DNA from: Dermacentor variabilis
Taxonomy: Eukaryota; Arthropoda; Arachnida; Ixodida; Ixodidae
Direction of reading: 5' to 3'
Length of the DNA: 64,000 bases
Assembly: GCF_050947875.1 (NCBI RefSeq)
Contig: NC_134571.1
Coordinates: 1,007,001 to 1,071,000, forward strand
Made by a program: the position numbers and the translations under genes. The notes beneath the pieces were generated by a model, which was not told where the DNA came from, searched no databases, and saw nothing but the letters and a program-made list of their open reading frames with translations. Positions 22,004-34,795 of the stretch are shown piece after piece. How positions within the stretch are numbered: position 1 is the first letter of the stretch; the number at the start of each line of letters is the position of its first letter.

Positions 22004-23160
22004 GTACTGGCACAGGAGATGGCAGGTACATGCGTGTGTAACTAAGGAATACATACTGGGTCCCATGACGATTGCCCCTCCCCACACGTGTTACGCTTCG
22101 CCACGTATCAGTGCTGTAATGAGGCGAAGCTTACTTTTGAAAACCGGCAACACATGGTGCTTTCCGAGTGGCTAGGACTAGCGTTGCCGCGGTGGTGGCT
22201 ACGGCTGCCAGTAGAGGATCTGCGTGCGAAAGCGCCGGTTCGAGGCGGCGAGATAATCAGAATGGCAGCGGTGGTGGCTTTGATTATTGACGGTTCGAAC
22301 CTACGGTCACGGCAAAAACTCCAGAAAATTGTACGGCAAAGGGTTGTTGCGTCTGAAACTTCCTATGGTGTTATACATTGACTCTAAGGGGCATGTGGTG
22401 GTGTCACGAAGCCGTCCGCATTATCAGACATTTCACAAAAATAGGGCGTCCGGAAAATCGGTCGTTGACTGTACACTAGCAACTCCTCCAGTCGACGACA
22501 CAGCGTCAAAGCATATTCGTTACGATTCCTCTCTGTCACTCGAGCCAGCATTTGCGCAACTTTCATTCCCTTTCAATAAAGTTACAGCTAATTTCCCCCA
22601 ACAATAGATAGAGTATTTCCAGATTGTTGAAATTCCCTGAGAATTCCTGGTTTTCCTAATTAGTAGACACCCAGGTTACAAAAAACCTCACAAAACCTCA
22701 GATCCGGGTAACTGTCAGTCCTTTTAAAGATAAGGAACTCCATAGGATCTGTGCTGTGCAGTCATCATGTCTGAGCTGATTGCCTTCCAAGTAGGATTTT
22801 GTTAGTTCAATTGTGCTTCCTCGTTTAGTTCATGCATTCCACCACTGAATATGTTGTGAGGGATGGAGCTCATCGAGAACAGATGCAGTCACCACGAAGG
22901 CTGAGAATAAATGCAAGCATTTGCAGCAACAAAGGCAAAATATTTTCACAATCATACAAGTACAATGCAAAATTGGCATATTAATAGCAGTAGCAAATAA
23001 CACTTGTCCTATTCATTTTTACAGTTTGCAATCACTAATTCAGGGAAATGTTGGGAATTATGCTACAGAGACACAGAAGCAGCTGCCATACAGTTTTATG
23101 GTCAGAGCTTGCACTGAATTCCCAGGCTGTCACCAAGTCGTCATCTGGACGAGTACATCC

Positions 23161-23279
23161 TAGGAGAGTACATCCAACAAAGGGAGCACTGGCTTAGGGA
23201 GCACCGGAACACTGTAAATGCTCTAGCAGGCGCTAGAGCATTTACACTTGGCTGACCACTGCTGAAAATGTACTCCTAA
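23161..23279. repeat. Palindromic foldback element
   Basis: A perfect 14-bp inverted pair, GTAAATGCTCTAGC and its complement, flanks a 4-bp loop (23214-23245). It is nested in weaker outer arms, TAGGAGAGTACAT at 23161 and ATGTACTCCTA ending 23279. A small MITE is the likeliest reading. It lacks the CAACTAGCCC tail of the Penelope-type hairpins. Confidence 0.55.
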
Positions 23280-24188
23280 ATGCTCCCCATGTTTTGATAA
23301 CATGCATGCGCTCAGACCAGGCAGTTAGATAGGGAAATATTTGAGGCGTTTTGCATTTCAAAAGCTGCTGATGAATGCATAAGCACTCCATCACTGGCAC
23401 TCACTCATACAGAAGTGTTGTAACTTGAGAAGAACCTGGTGAATGCTTTGTAATGGCTTGTTGTGGGTGCTTATCGGCTTCACTGCGCATTCAGTTGTCT
23501 CCTATGTGGCACATTCGTTTATGTGTCTGTCTACACATTTATTTGAGCATACAGTGGCCTCTTTGCATGTTTTTCTGAATAAAGTTTGTCAGTTAAGGTG
23601 CAGCGCTCTGTCCTGACCCACCCTTTCTTCCGTTAGTCTTGTTCGTGCTAGTAACTATGTCACAGAAACTATTCAGCCACCGAAATTTCGGTTGCTGAAA
23701 CCCTTCATCGATCTATTTTCTGGACTTTTTGGCATGATAGCAGGTCTAAAATGCCAGTAATAGAAGCCACTACTGCTGCCATTTTGATTAACTTACAGGC
23801 CCGAACCAGTGCTCTTGCACACCAGTCTGCTGGCAGCCATAGCCATCGTGACTATGTTAGGCCTAAATGCTTCAATGATGGCCACCAATCTTCCTGCCGT
23901 TTGGTGCCGTGTTTATCATTAAAAGAATTGGCCGCTGTCAGCAATGGCACTGGCTACGCTAGCCTTTGTCATCGTCGCAGATGGCTTCCAAGTGTAGTGA
24001 GCACAGCAGGTCTAAACAATGTTGCCTAATGCCGCTTCACAAAAATCAACTTCGCCACTAGACAGCGGTGTAGCGCAGTCAAGCATACGCAATGTATTGC
24101 GGTGAAGCATACAAAGAGTAGAAAGGTACCATTTTCACGAGTCACAGTGTGTATTCCTGAATTATATATGTGTGCACCTGCAGTATTA

Positions 24189-25078
24189 TTGCGATAGCAA
24201 ATATATGAACACCCCAGGCGCATTTCTTCCATCGGCGTCGCCGTCGCCGTGAGGTTCGGTATGAGTGAAAGCATGTGAGAGTGAGCCGGCGAATGCTGTT
24301 CAATCTCGCCTGCGCGAGCAAGGACTGCCGCCAGGATGCTTGCCCTCTCCTGTGGCATGCGAGGCAAGGGGGTTCAAGCAAGAGAGGAGGGGCTCCGGCG
24401 GCTGCCAGGGTGTCTCGATGTCCTCCTCACCTGCTGCTTCATACAGAGTGGAGACAGTGCGGAGTCTACTACGGCGTTGGCCACGCGAATCACGGACGCT
24501 ATAGTAGACGCCGTTGGGACGCGTTGCCGGCGTTTGTGTCTTGAAAGTGATCTGCGGCATGGCTGAAGTGCGCGCCCATTTGGGCCGCATCTTCAAAGTG
24601 ATCTGTGATGTTTGCAGAGTGCGCGTAGTGCCAGTAGCTTCGTACGTGCTGTGCTTTCGACGTATCATTCGCATTGAAACGACAGATGCACGGAGTTCAA
24701 TTGGCTCACGGCTGCTGCCGCGATTCCTAACTCCACCATTTTCAGACAGCTTCTGCTGTCATCAAGCAAAATGTGTTCATGTTTACCGGTGCGCACGTGA
24801 CACTGTGCTGGTTAATTTAGTTAAAACATGTTGATGGGCTAGTTAGTTTGAATCCATGATAGAATGGGTAAGCGTGACTGAACAAGGACGTAGAAAGAAG
24901 CAGAAATGCAAACACAGCACTGTCTCTGTGTGTCTGTTTCTTTCTACGTCCTCGATGAGTCATGCTTAGACACACTATCATTGTTAATTTAGTTAGTAAG
25001 CGAATGTTTACAAGTTTATACAGCCTATAAAACTACTATCCTTACTTCGTACAGCTATATACTAATTTGCTATCGCAA
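24189..25078. mobile_element. Non-coding TIR element ending TTGCGATAGCAAAT
   Basis: The 14-bp inverted termini TTGCGATAGCAAAT lie at 24189-24202 and, complemented, 25065-25078. Between them are about 730 bp of GC-rich sequence without a transposase, plus a hairpin insertion at 24824-24982. The right part is matched, inverted, at 39604-39750, so this is a repeated family. Its superfamily is not evident. Confidence 0.55.
24824..24982 (-). mobile_element. Snap-back hairpin with Penelope-type tail (H1)
   Basis: Target duplication GTTAATTTAGTTA lies at 24811-24823 and 24983-24995 (13/13). Two inverted arms (24856-24917 and 24926-24981) share GGACGTAGAAAGAA. The tail lies at the left and on the minus strand reads ATTCAAACTAACTAGCCCAT. 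The interrupted repeat has an unoccupied relative at 39604-39750. No coding capacity. Confidence 0.8.
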
Positions 25079-25137
25079 TCGGTGCTTCGCCTTTCGGGCA
25101 AAGGGCAAATTTTTTTTTGTCACAGCACAAGCCCCGA

Positions 25138-25310
25138 TATACCTAATAAGTGTACTGGCATGTCTTCAGAGCTATTTCGGATGTGCCTGTGGGGATTTCA
25201 GCTCTTTGTGAATGTAGAGGGCATGTATTCGTTTTTTTTTTAGGGGATTGTGTGAGTTTACTGACACTTTTACGGCCCCTAGGGAGTAGTAAAAATCGGA
25301 CATTAGCTGT
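25138..25310 (-). repeat. Unnamed interspersed repeat, copy 2 (inverted)
   Basis: Counterpart of 21838-22003. The copies share CCCTAGGGGCC, CACATCCGAAA/CACATCTGAAA and CCAGTACACTTATTA in the same order when one is reversed. This copy has a longer A-run in the middle. Confidence 0.6.
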
Positions 25311-26015
25311 ACATGTGTAATGGAGAAGCAAGGAACACAACAGCGAGCGACACTGACTCTCACCACGGTGTTCTGCGTAGAGGACTCCAACTAACCAAAA
25401 CTTCACATTTTGAACTGGCAGTGCTGCATAACACAGAATATCGCATGAGAGTTGGCCATGGTTGTACAAACTTAATCAAGTTGTGAATGCCATGGTATCA
25501 AACGTCAATCAAGTGCACCGCATCTGATGTCTAGGATACAGAGCATATTCAACTAGTGTGATCTCGAGCAGTTCATATGCTGCCCAACAGAACTTGTCTG
25601 CACTTGCTTCCTGGCCTCATGCCAAGTAGTACTCACAACATAGTGTAGCACACCCTCCTTAACTCCAGCTTCATTATCTCATAATAATGGTTATGTCAAA
25701 ATGTTTCCCTCCTTGGTGTCAACGACACGTTTTTTGCCTACTGAATCATTTTTGTGCCAGATTCTGGATATTATGGTATCTTAACTGGAAAAATAACAAA
25801 GAAATTTCCCTACACAAGGGCTTCTGTACTTTGTGTGCTGTTGCAATATCATCAAAAACAGAGAACTGATTTCTGCAGCCATGGCAACATTAGATTAATG
25901 GTGTTAACAAGCCTTGGCACAAGACTTGTGGTTGTGCTGGGTTGTGCAATCTCTTGCAGGAGGGACCCCGACATCATTCTTGGCAAGGCCTCCTCAGATC
26001 GGCACCTCTCCCTTA

Positions 26016-26120
26016 GCACGTTAAAGAACCCCAGGTGGTCAAAATTTCCGGAGTAATCCACTACGGCGTGCCTCATAATCAGAAAGTGGTTTTGGCATGC
26101 AAAACCCCATAATCTAATCT
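26016..26120 (+). mobile_element. Ruka-type SINE, strongly 5'-truncated
   Basis: Target duplication ACCTCTCCCTTA lies at 26004-26015 and 26121-26132. Only the 3' half is present, starting CACGTTAAAGAACCCC and ending CCCCATAATCTAATCT. The tRNA-like head and promoter are gone, so the copy cannot be transcribed by pol III. Confidence 0.88.
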
Positions 26121-27438
26121 ACCTCTCCCTTATGGAGCCTAACTCCTCTCAACCTGCCCTTACTCACTCAAAGCTGAGTGCACCGCAACACTGACCAAGG
26201 TCATCAGAGAGAGCACCCTGAGCAACCATTGCTATTTGCCTCGCAAAAAAGAGGAGAGCAAATAACACATCACTGCCAGCAATGTTTTTTGCAATACATC
26301 TGGGAGTGGTCATTTTCAAAGGCAAGCAATATTTACAGAACCTTCCACACCGCCGCAAGCAGGTCACCTGAGCAAAGATGCAGCGTTGCTTCCCGTTGCT
26401 TTTCACCTGGCAACAAGTGATCTAGCAGTGCCAGATGATGCACCGCCCACCTATTATTTCCCTTTTCCTTGTGTCAATCATCGCCCACCTGTGCTTGCTT
26501 ATCACTTTGTTGAGGCCTTGTACAAGAGTTGCAAGCTCTAGTACAACCGAGCGATGCAGCTGTCAAACAAAGTAAGGATGCCAGTCCGGAGTGCAAAGTT
26601 TCAGAGAGATTGTAGCTTGATAGGTGCGCTCACCTTATGCTTGTGCAACGGTGACAAGTAAATAGTCACGTCACTCAGAGGTGGCTGCTAGAGGCGTGAC
26701 ATTTTCACTTTTTCGCAGTTCAGTTTTCAAATTAAAATAGTTCAAAATTTATTACACTGAAGAAATTAGTACTGCCAGTTTTTAACTTGTATGGAACCGG
26801 TTATAAACCCCCTTGGATGAAGGCATCAATTCTCAGGCTAGAATCAATCGTCCAGCTCCATCGCCCATAGGCACCAATGTGTCAGGTGCCAAGTCATGCA
26901 AAAGCTTCCGAAAATGATCCACTGAAAATACTGGTCCAGGTATACCGAGCTTCTGTGAGTTAATGGTTACACGCACAATTAAAAAAGAAGTCTATGTGGC
27001 CAATGCACAGCCAGTGAGCTTATATTTCCATAATTTCAAAAGTCTGCTCATCTCAAATGTTTTCAGTTTTTATAACTTCAAATTAACAAAGTTTTACTGT
27101 ACCTCGTAGTAATAAAGAATGCCAGGCAAATGTGAGCCATACTGAATACTTTACTAGAAACCTTCCCTTGCACATTTGCCACCTCACTTGTTTTTCTGCT
27201 TCATCCGCTGCCTAGTGGCAGCTGCTACAGTCTCATATCAATATTATCAAGTCAACAACTATTTCTTTTTCACCGTGAGCACCACCACTCAGCTGTCAGA
27301 CAGCCCATGGCAAGCACCTCGGCCCACTTGCTTTAACATGTGGCAACCATAGTAAAACATTTACATTCATGTTCACATATTACTATAACAAAGTAATGAT
27401 AGTAATGGAAGCAATTTCGACAACCCCTGCTTTATTAA

Positions 27439-28356
27439 CCCTTTGAGAGTCAATGATGTAAATATACGGCGCCACGAACAAGCCCAAAAATGTTCAATGC
27501 CGTATATTTACGGCGCCGTCTGTACGTTTAAAAAGTGCGCCAATTTCCTAACTTTTTCTTTTTTGTCCTGTGCTGCCACTATGTGGGAATACAGGGAATT
27601 TTTTCGCATGCCTCCCTCTCGGTTTTCGTTGCATGGTTTGTTTTAGTGCTAGTTCGCTCCCACGCGTCTATATATTACCTCTCACGCATTGGAGCATACG
27701 CAGGCAGGCGGCAGTTTAACTTTTGTTCCGCGGGCGGTTTCAGCTTCTTGCACTTGCAAAACTGATGGCTATCTCGTTACTAATTGCTCGAAGGGCGACC
27801 GCATGTTTCTCGCTCGTTTAGTGCTAACAGGGTTAAGTATAGGAAGGATGCCACCGTGCATGCATTTCCATTGCTTCTTTTTTTTTTTTTTCTTGAGACT
27901 CGCGAAAACTAATTGCCTCTGGTTGGCGATAAGATAAAGATTAGCGGAAGTTTGTCACATGTTTCGCTTTTTTGACGGGCACACAAATGCACAGTTTTCT
28001 TGAGTGTGCGCACCTACGGAGTTCGATTATGCTATGGATGTACATATTAGTGTAAGAGCAGGAACATTTGAGTCTTGAGAAATATTCTCATGTGCGCATT
28101 TTTAAAGCCTTGAACTATAACAATACATCAAATTTTTAATTCTTATGGGTTTATTTCCTTTTTTTATTGTTGTGATTCACGAATGAAGAGTACATACATA
28201 CCAATGCAAAATATTTGTTTCTAACTTTATGGTCACCCTAGAAAAATTACGGTAAATGTTTTTCAAAATAAGTCCCCAAGAAGAATTGGAATTGGCAATA
28301 AAAAAAAATCGACCCAGTGCGGTCGCATATGGCGAAAAAAATCAACCCTCAAAGGG
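27439..28356. mobile_element. TTAA-flanked piggyBac-type non-autonomous element
   Basis: TTAA at 27435-27438 and 28357-28360 bound termini CCCTTTGAGAGT and its near-complement ACCCTCAAAGGG. TTAA target sites are the mark of piggyBac. The 918-bp interior has no transposase. Just inside the left end, two GGCGCC-containing segments (about 27465 and 27510) carry opposed ATATACGG/CGTATATT motifs, a subterminal inverted pair. The family assignment rests only on the ends. Confidence 0.7.
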
Positions 28357-28567
28357 TTAACTTTGGCTCTCTCGTTTTATGCTCTTTAAACAAATGAGAA
28401 TGTGCTCCAGGTTGGATGCGAATAAATGCAGCAAGATTCAGCACAGAGAAGAATGATTCACAGCAACACTATGAGCTTGATGCGGGCTAAGCCTTGCAGA
28501 TAAGCCTGTTGCACAGCCCACAATACTGCTTCCCTTGCACCAAAAAACGCAGGCTAGTTACTAGTAC

Positions 28568-28776
28568 CTTAACAACCGGAACAAGGTCTCGCCAGGGATG
28601 ATCTTCCACTGCATTATTTGGCTCTTCAGGCTTGAGTTGCTCATGACTGCTGGGCAGCACAGTGGGTTCCAGGCCAAACAGTTGCTCCAAGTGCGCATAC
28701 AGCTGGGACCGGTTATAAATGTGCAGCTCCAGGCCATTTAGGAGCACAAACACACGAGCCTCTGCATCGGCACATG
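28568..28776 (-). CDS. BLTP1: BLTP1 exon 4
   Basis: The acceptor CACCTATTTCAG ends at 28777. The first two bases complete the codon left by exon 3. The 209-nt exon then reads CADAEARVFVLLNGLELHIYN and NRSQLYAHLEQLFGLEPT, and ends WRDLVPVVK in phase 0. Human BLTP1 has ETRLYITVNDFEFHVYNRS, LQELFGLEPT and WRSLIPVIK, including the near-invariant FGLEPT. Residues are about 125-194. The stretch after FGLEPT is shorter than the human charged insert. The donor is GTACTA, weaker than usual, but phase and similarity on both sides support it. It is among the first strands of the lipid-carrying groove. Confidence 0.93.
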
Positions 28777-31700
28777 CTGAAATAGGTGACACAGAACTGC
28801 TCACACAGCACTCATGAAGAGGCAAAACACTATGCTCGCACTGCATGCAAAAGGCTTCCGATTTAAATTGGCAAGCTCAAGCAATTACTCTGGCTTTGCC
28901 CCTAATTTAGCCAGCAACACTATGCAAAGCACCTGCAATATCCTCCAACTGTGAGGCACGACGACAACAGCAAAAAGAGCCCTGCGAGAGCACCAGCTTT
29001 GCTATGCAAACATACTGCCTGCTTTTGCCTGCAAAAGACAAGAAAGCAGGGCCAAGGTACAGAATGTCCTCTTTATTTGACACTTGAAAAACAACTAAAA
29101 GAAATCGTGGCCCACACTTATGTTCCTCCCTTGTTTCTCATTTTCTTGCACAGCTTTAACAGTTCCCTGCCAAACAAACACTAGGCACTTGCTTCTTTTC
29201 AAGAGCAAGGTATTGGAGATGTACCCATTATGGAAAGATGACGCTACTAAAAATGTGCATTTGAGTGAACATTTCTGCCACTACCCAGAGAAGTTCCGTC
29301 ACTTGTCCCATATTCCACAATTGCCTTGGTGAGTTTCTTTCCTTTATCAGCATGTCTCCAAGCATGACTGATTACGTGGGTGCATTTTTATTAACATGAA
29401 CCAAACAAAGTGCTTGATGGTATACCTGTCATCACCAGTTCAAGGAATTATTTAACCCATGCTTTCAATTTTTCTATCTTCTACAGGTACTCTGGACGAT
29501 GACGCATTTTATGCTGGGCAAGAAAGCTTGAGGAGAAGCACTGTCAACACTATAAGAAAATGATTTGGCAAAAGCAAAGTTTGTTCCATCTGTTCTGCAT
29601 ACACAAATGTTAGTGGTCGAGAGTTGATCATTGCTTCTACTTTGATGGTCAAAAATTCTTTGCAGAAAAATTTTCCAATGCTCTCTTTGAGGTAGACTTA
29701 TCAGATCTATTAACTCATTCCAAAAGTCTCCCCTACTAGGGAGTTTGCTCGGCAATAAACTTCTAAACAACACTGTATTCCAAATAATGCCTATACCCCA
29801 CAGGCACAAGAAATGACACTCAATCACTAATTACCATTTTTTCAGCAGGGCTACCACATGTCCAAATTTAATGACAGAGTCTTCTAAAGTGGAAAGCTTA
29901 GAGTACTAATTAATGATAAAAGAAAATTAAGCAGAACCTCCCTGAATGGAAACTGTCCACTGTCCAAGGTATGTGTAGCATTATACAGCAGTTGGCATGG
30001 TGCGAAATGTGTTATGCATGATAATGATGTGTAGGGGTGGTTATGTCAATGTAGAATATATTTATTTATATATGTGTGAAGAGTACGAGCAGAGAGATGC
30101 ACATATTTACATTGTAATGCTGGCTTTGTCTGCAATGCAGATGACAGAAACAGTGCTATGGCCTGCGTTCTATTGCGAGAGATGCATGCTCTAATGAATG
30201 CGGCACTTGGTGTGTGCCAGGTGAACTATACAGACCCTGCAGGTGGAATATTACAACATGTTAATTTCGTCAGGGAGTCCTGCAGGGTTAGCAGGTTAGT
30301 TTCATGCAATTAACAAGTAATCAAAAAGAGCACCAATGTTGTTCGCACAAAGCATTTTAAAAGCGGTGTCGCAATGCAATTGGCAAATTTATTTTCTGCT
30401 TTAAGAGGAACATATTGTGCCCTGCTCTCTGGAACCGAAAGGCTGTTATAAGACGATGTAAGAAAACACCATCATAAATACAACTGACAGCCTAGACGAA
30501 CATGAACAAAGTCTTCTGGCGTTGCATGCTACTCCTGTTCAAATGCCTGAACATGTTTGGCTACAAAATTCATAAGTACAGGCTGACGCGCTGAAATGTG
30601 TTTCACATCCACTCTTTGCATTCATGGAAAGAAAAAAAATATATATAAGCAGCGGCTGCAGTGCTTGACGTCACTTGTTTTGGTTTTCATATTAAAAAAA
30701 GCCAGTCACAGTTAGTTGAATGGTTTCTCAGGCTCAATTTATTAAATATTTTGGTACCATGCCTAGACAAATCAATCAGCTTGATAGACAGTTTTTCTAC
30801 GTGTTGTTATACACTCCCTCCCCCCTTAGATGCCCCCTACCAATGCAAGGCTGGTGGCTCCAGTGCCGCCCATGAAAAAATACAAAATACAAACAAACAT
30901 TTATTACTATGCGACAACGGAGCTACTCATTAGCAGCTAAAACCCTAGATTACAAGCCTTCAAAAAATAATAATAATAATAACAACAAATGTTGACGGAG
31001 CTTAAGCTTTGCCTTTAAGAGTGGAACATGAAAGCATTAGAAGATCCCTGACTGCTTCTCACGCTTCATGACAATTGCAGCGTATGTAACCGTAATGTTT
31101 ACCAGGAAACAGTGGCCACGAACGTTAAGCACAGAAGTGGGCATTCTCGTAAAAATGCAGCCTCTTGTGTGGGTCACAATGCAACGGAGGCGAGCGCCAG
31201 CTGAAGGTATTGCAAGGAAGTGGGCGCGCCGTTCCGTGGCCCCCAAAACACCCGCGTGCCCGCGCGCACGAATGACAGACACCATGGCTGGTATGTGAAT
31301 GGTAGAAATGCTAGAAAATGGGTTTTTTTAAGTTTTTGAACAACAGAATTATGTTTTCTCATATAGTCAAATTACAATCCGATAGCTATCATGTCTGTAG
31401 GTTGTGTGTAAGTCATAGTTAACCATTTTTCCACGTAATTTAGCGTGAGAAATTCAATTAGTTCAGTAAACTCCGTGCATCACGTGGAGGGCCAAGGTAT
31501 GGGTGGTCCGAAAATCTTTTTGAGAAAATGACATGCGAAGCCAGACGCTGAAAGTGGACACCAATGCCGGATGCGGACACCGGATTTTCTGCGACACCGA
31601 CTCCTTAGCACTATTGCGTTAAAAAAATTCTGAGGCTGGCCATGTGGATCACCACCGTCAGGATCGGCTGGGCAGCCAGAGTTTCTACTGCAGAGCATTG

Positions 31701-33203
31701 GCGCTTGTGACCACTGCAGGGCACGAAGCGACTTGCTCATTTTGGGGAGGTTGGATTCATCAACCCCAACACGCTGGGCTTGTCCAGGGCCAGGGTGAGT
31801 AGAGGCAAGCTATCCGTGTAGCTACCGCTGGATGGGGACATCCCCCTTGTTGCTTCCAACGAAACGCACACACATACTCACCCCGGGCATGGGCGCACTT
31901 CCATGTATACGCTCCAACCACGCAAGACTTCCTCAGAAGAAAGAGCCACTGGACATGTGCAGACAAAACGGCTGCGGTCACGTCAGACAGCCCAATAAGG
32001 GAATAAATGACACAATAAGCATCCCATCTGCAACACCATTACAGTGGCCCTCACGCTTGCGCACATTTGGAAGCAATGACCAGGTGACCGCGCCACCCCT
32101 CAGAGGGCAAAACAGCAGCCGTAGTGCGAGCTGGCCTCCCCAACTATACACAGATATACAAAAGTAAACTGCCATTCCACACCCCGTAAAGTAAAAGAGA
32201 ATGCACACATGGGAATTTGAAAGTAAAAATACTAACACATACCATTATAATAACATAAAACGAATACAAAAAATACCCAAGGAAGCACATACCCACAAAA
32301 TCAAAACAAAGGGTTTAGGGAAAACACTGAGACACACATGGTCTAAAGAAGAAACAATAAACAAGGGAGAAAAAAGGACAGAAGGAAGGAAAGCAGCCTG
32401 TCTGATTTCTGCGAAGTGGATTGCTGAGAGCTTTTTGAAGAGAAATGGTCAGCTAATCCAAAGCTTTGACTTTGCTTAGGCAAGCCTTGTCTCAGTATAA
32501 ACGGTTAATCCATCCGAGATCAGCTAAACGTGGCAGACGTGGTCTTCACTAGTGCGATGTCATAGGACTTCGGCACTAGCAGAACTTCCTTCCATGGGTA
32601 CACACTGTCCATCCACAACACCAAGCAAAATGGATATCTATGACGCGATGTCAGTGTAATGAACAGATGTAGAAGGTTCGGCGATTGACGAAGAGTTGCT
32701 CCACACTGGGCCAAGTAACTGAGCGAATCAATTTTAAAGAAAAGAAAACCTTGGCGCTCTGATGACTGGCCGATACTTGTCGGAGTAGTGCGCAATCATG
32801 CTTCTCCGGTGCCAGGGATTACCACCTGCAACACAACTCCCACATTGTAGGGTCTAGCGGGTGGCATGTGAAGATCCTGGCCGAACTCGTTGTGAACCTG
32901 CAGAGTGAACCCTCCCAGGGCAAAAGCAACACACGCCCCGTGCACCCATTGCAATACCAGCAACGTTTCAGTGCCTGTGCCCATGCAATAGCAGCACAAT
33001 TCCAGCACTTTGCCTCCCTGAGGCCATGGCACATTTATGTACAACTAATTTACAAAACGGGTCACTCTGGTCCCTTTGGCGCTCTTCGGGCCATTTAAAG
33101 AACAAAGCAAAGCGACGATTTCAACACACCAGTGGAGGTGGCTGGTTTTGTTTCCCCAGGCCCTCCTCGTCATCGATGCGAGATTGCGGGGCAGCGTCCC
33201 CTT

Positions 33204-33760
33204 TGTGGGGATGCGCGACTGTCACGCGTCCCCTGATATGTTGTTTTTCCCGCAAAGCTCCCGTCTTCTGCAGTGCGGCTTCGCCGCGTGGCCTGGCGCC
33301 CGCGGCGGTTGGAGTGGTTGAGGCGCAGTGCGAGAGATGGCGCGAGTGTTGCGCTGCTAGCGCCGCCTCACGGCAGGGTTACTTGGGGGTGCGAGAAAGA
33401 TAAGGGGCTCTCTTTGGCGGCGGATGGGCGAGTGCCGCGGACGTCCCGCGCGCGCGCGCCGAGTTATGCTTCTGCGAGACCGCCTCGCGTGGCCTGCGTT
33501 CGAACGTGCCACTATTCGCGTGACCGTACGCGCGAACGACCAGGCGTTGGGATCCAGCATGGGGCGAACATATTCGCTCGTTATCCGGTCGCGGTGAGTC
33601 GGACTTCTAGATTTGTCGCGCGCCCATCGGCATGTTTTGTGGATAGCAACTCGGCTAGCAGGCATTGATCTATGAAAGGTGCAATAAATGCCCTTGTGAT
33701 TGTTTGCACTACTGTGTTGTCGTTCCTTTGTCCCAAGAGCATGGGTGTGAGAATCCCACA
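33204..33760 (+). mobile_element. Solo LTR of a Ty3/Gypsy element
   Basis: The 557-bp LTR starts TGTGGGGAT and ends GAATCCCACA, an imperfect inverted pair with TG...CA ends. It is flanked by CCTT at 33200-33203 and 33761-33764. An AATAAA lies at about 33684. No primer-binding site follows, so it is a solo LTR from recombination between two LTRs. Its last roughly 270 bp are nearly identical to 35926-36180. CpG-rich upstream half. Confidence 0.8.
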
Positions 33761-34795
33761 CCTTCTGCACGCTTGAGGGGGGGGTCTCGGGGCGCTTGCT
33801 TCTTCACAAAGCAGGCTCTTTTTATGGCCTTGGTCTCCACTCGATAGTTGCTCTGCTAATTTTGCCCCTTACTGATGATACAGAAGGCACCACCACTAAG
33901 CGGTCTTCCTAAATGGAGACTTTTGGTGACATAAGGGCATGAAAAAGTGCTCAACTATTACGGCTTGAATTTTAGTGAGGAAAGATGTGCATCAACTGAA
34001 AACTGCCGAGCAGCCCACTAAGCCACACCAAGAACAGCAAAATACATATATTTGCCTAATTAGCTGGCCCTAGAGGCATTGTTCCCGAGCAGTCAGCATA
34101 ATTAGCAGCTGGGAATATGGTAATGAAGCTAGAGACTCAAGAAAATCCCGTCTCACCACTCGACTCACCAAATCGTCGAACTCAGCTGACCGTTTGAAAT
34201 CGTCGGAATGGTCAGCCCTCCCAGTATGAATTGGCGAGATCTTTAGCTCTCGCATGATCTCCACAACCGAGGACGACTGCAGCATCTTAGCGGCCGATTG
34301 ACACCTTTCCTCATCCGTACTTCACAGCACCGAACTTTGAAGCGGGTGTCCAATACACTTACCATGCTACTTTTATTGAGGCAAGGCATGACGGAAAGAG
34401 TGAGAGGAAAGTAAATGAATTCAACACATGAGGAGAGACATGGCTCGGTTAACACAGAGCATTCACAGCAACCCCCACCTCAGCCATGCAACAGCTCAAA
34501 TTTTGGATGACCAGAGGCTGATTAGGCCCCTGGCCCCACATTAGCCATCATTTTGTGGTCTCACGCTAGGCTCATAGCGTGCACACTCTGACTGTGTGCA
34601 CCAGACGACCACCACGGGTTCAAGCATTCCGAGGCACCATGCATACAGGGTGTCACATCCACGCCTGCTCCGACCCAGTCCATGTGCCGATGCACCACTG
34701 CACGCATGCGCGCCCCACCGGCCCCAGCTAGGGAGGAGGCAAAACCCCACACGCAGTCAGCGAGACCCTGGCGACGCTCTCTAAAAGCAACAAAG

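Larger units (their letters stand above)
19531..28567 (-). other. BLTP1: BLTP1 intron 4, 9.0 kb
   Basis: The donor AAG|GTACTA lies at 28567 and the acceptor at 19532-19531. It contains two SINEs, a TIR element with a nested hairpin insertion, a palindromic element and a TTAA-flanked element, each listed separately. Stretches 19540-20560, 20790-21830, 22010-23150, 23290-24180, 25320-26000 and 26135-27430 show no gene or RNA. Fragments near 21150 and 22640 share AAATTCCCTG-type motifs of an unnamed repeat. Confidence 0.75.

Noticed and set aside
22287..22607. 106-codon plus-strand frame
   Set aside because: No domain, no neighbour support, ends in repeat-like sequence; not reported as a gene.
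30980..31640. Stretch that feels like a frequent tick repeat
   Set aside because: The impression comes from memory only; nothing within the window (second copy, terminal repeats, frame) supports it, so no element was called.
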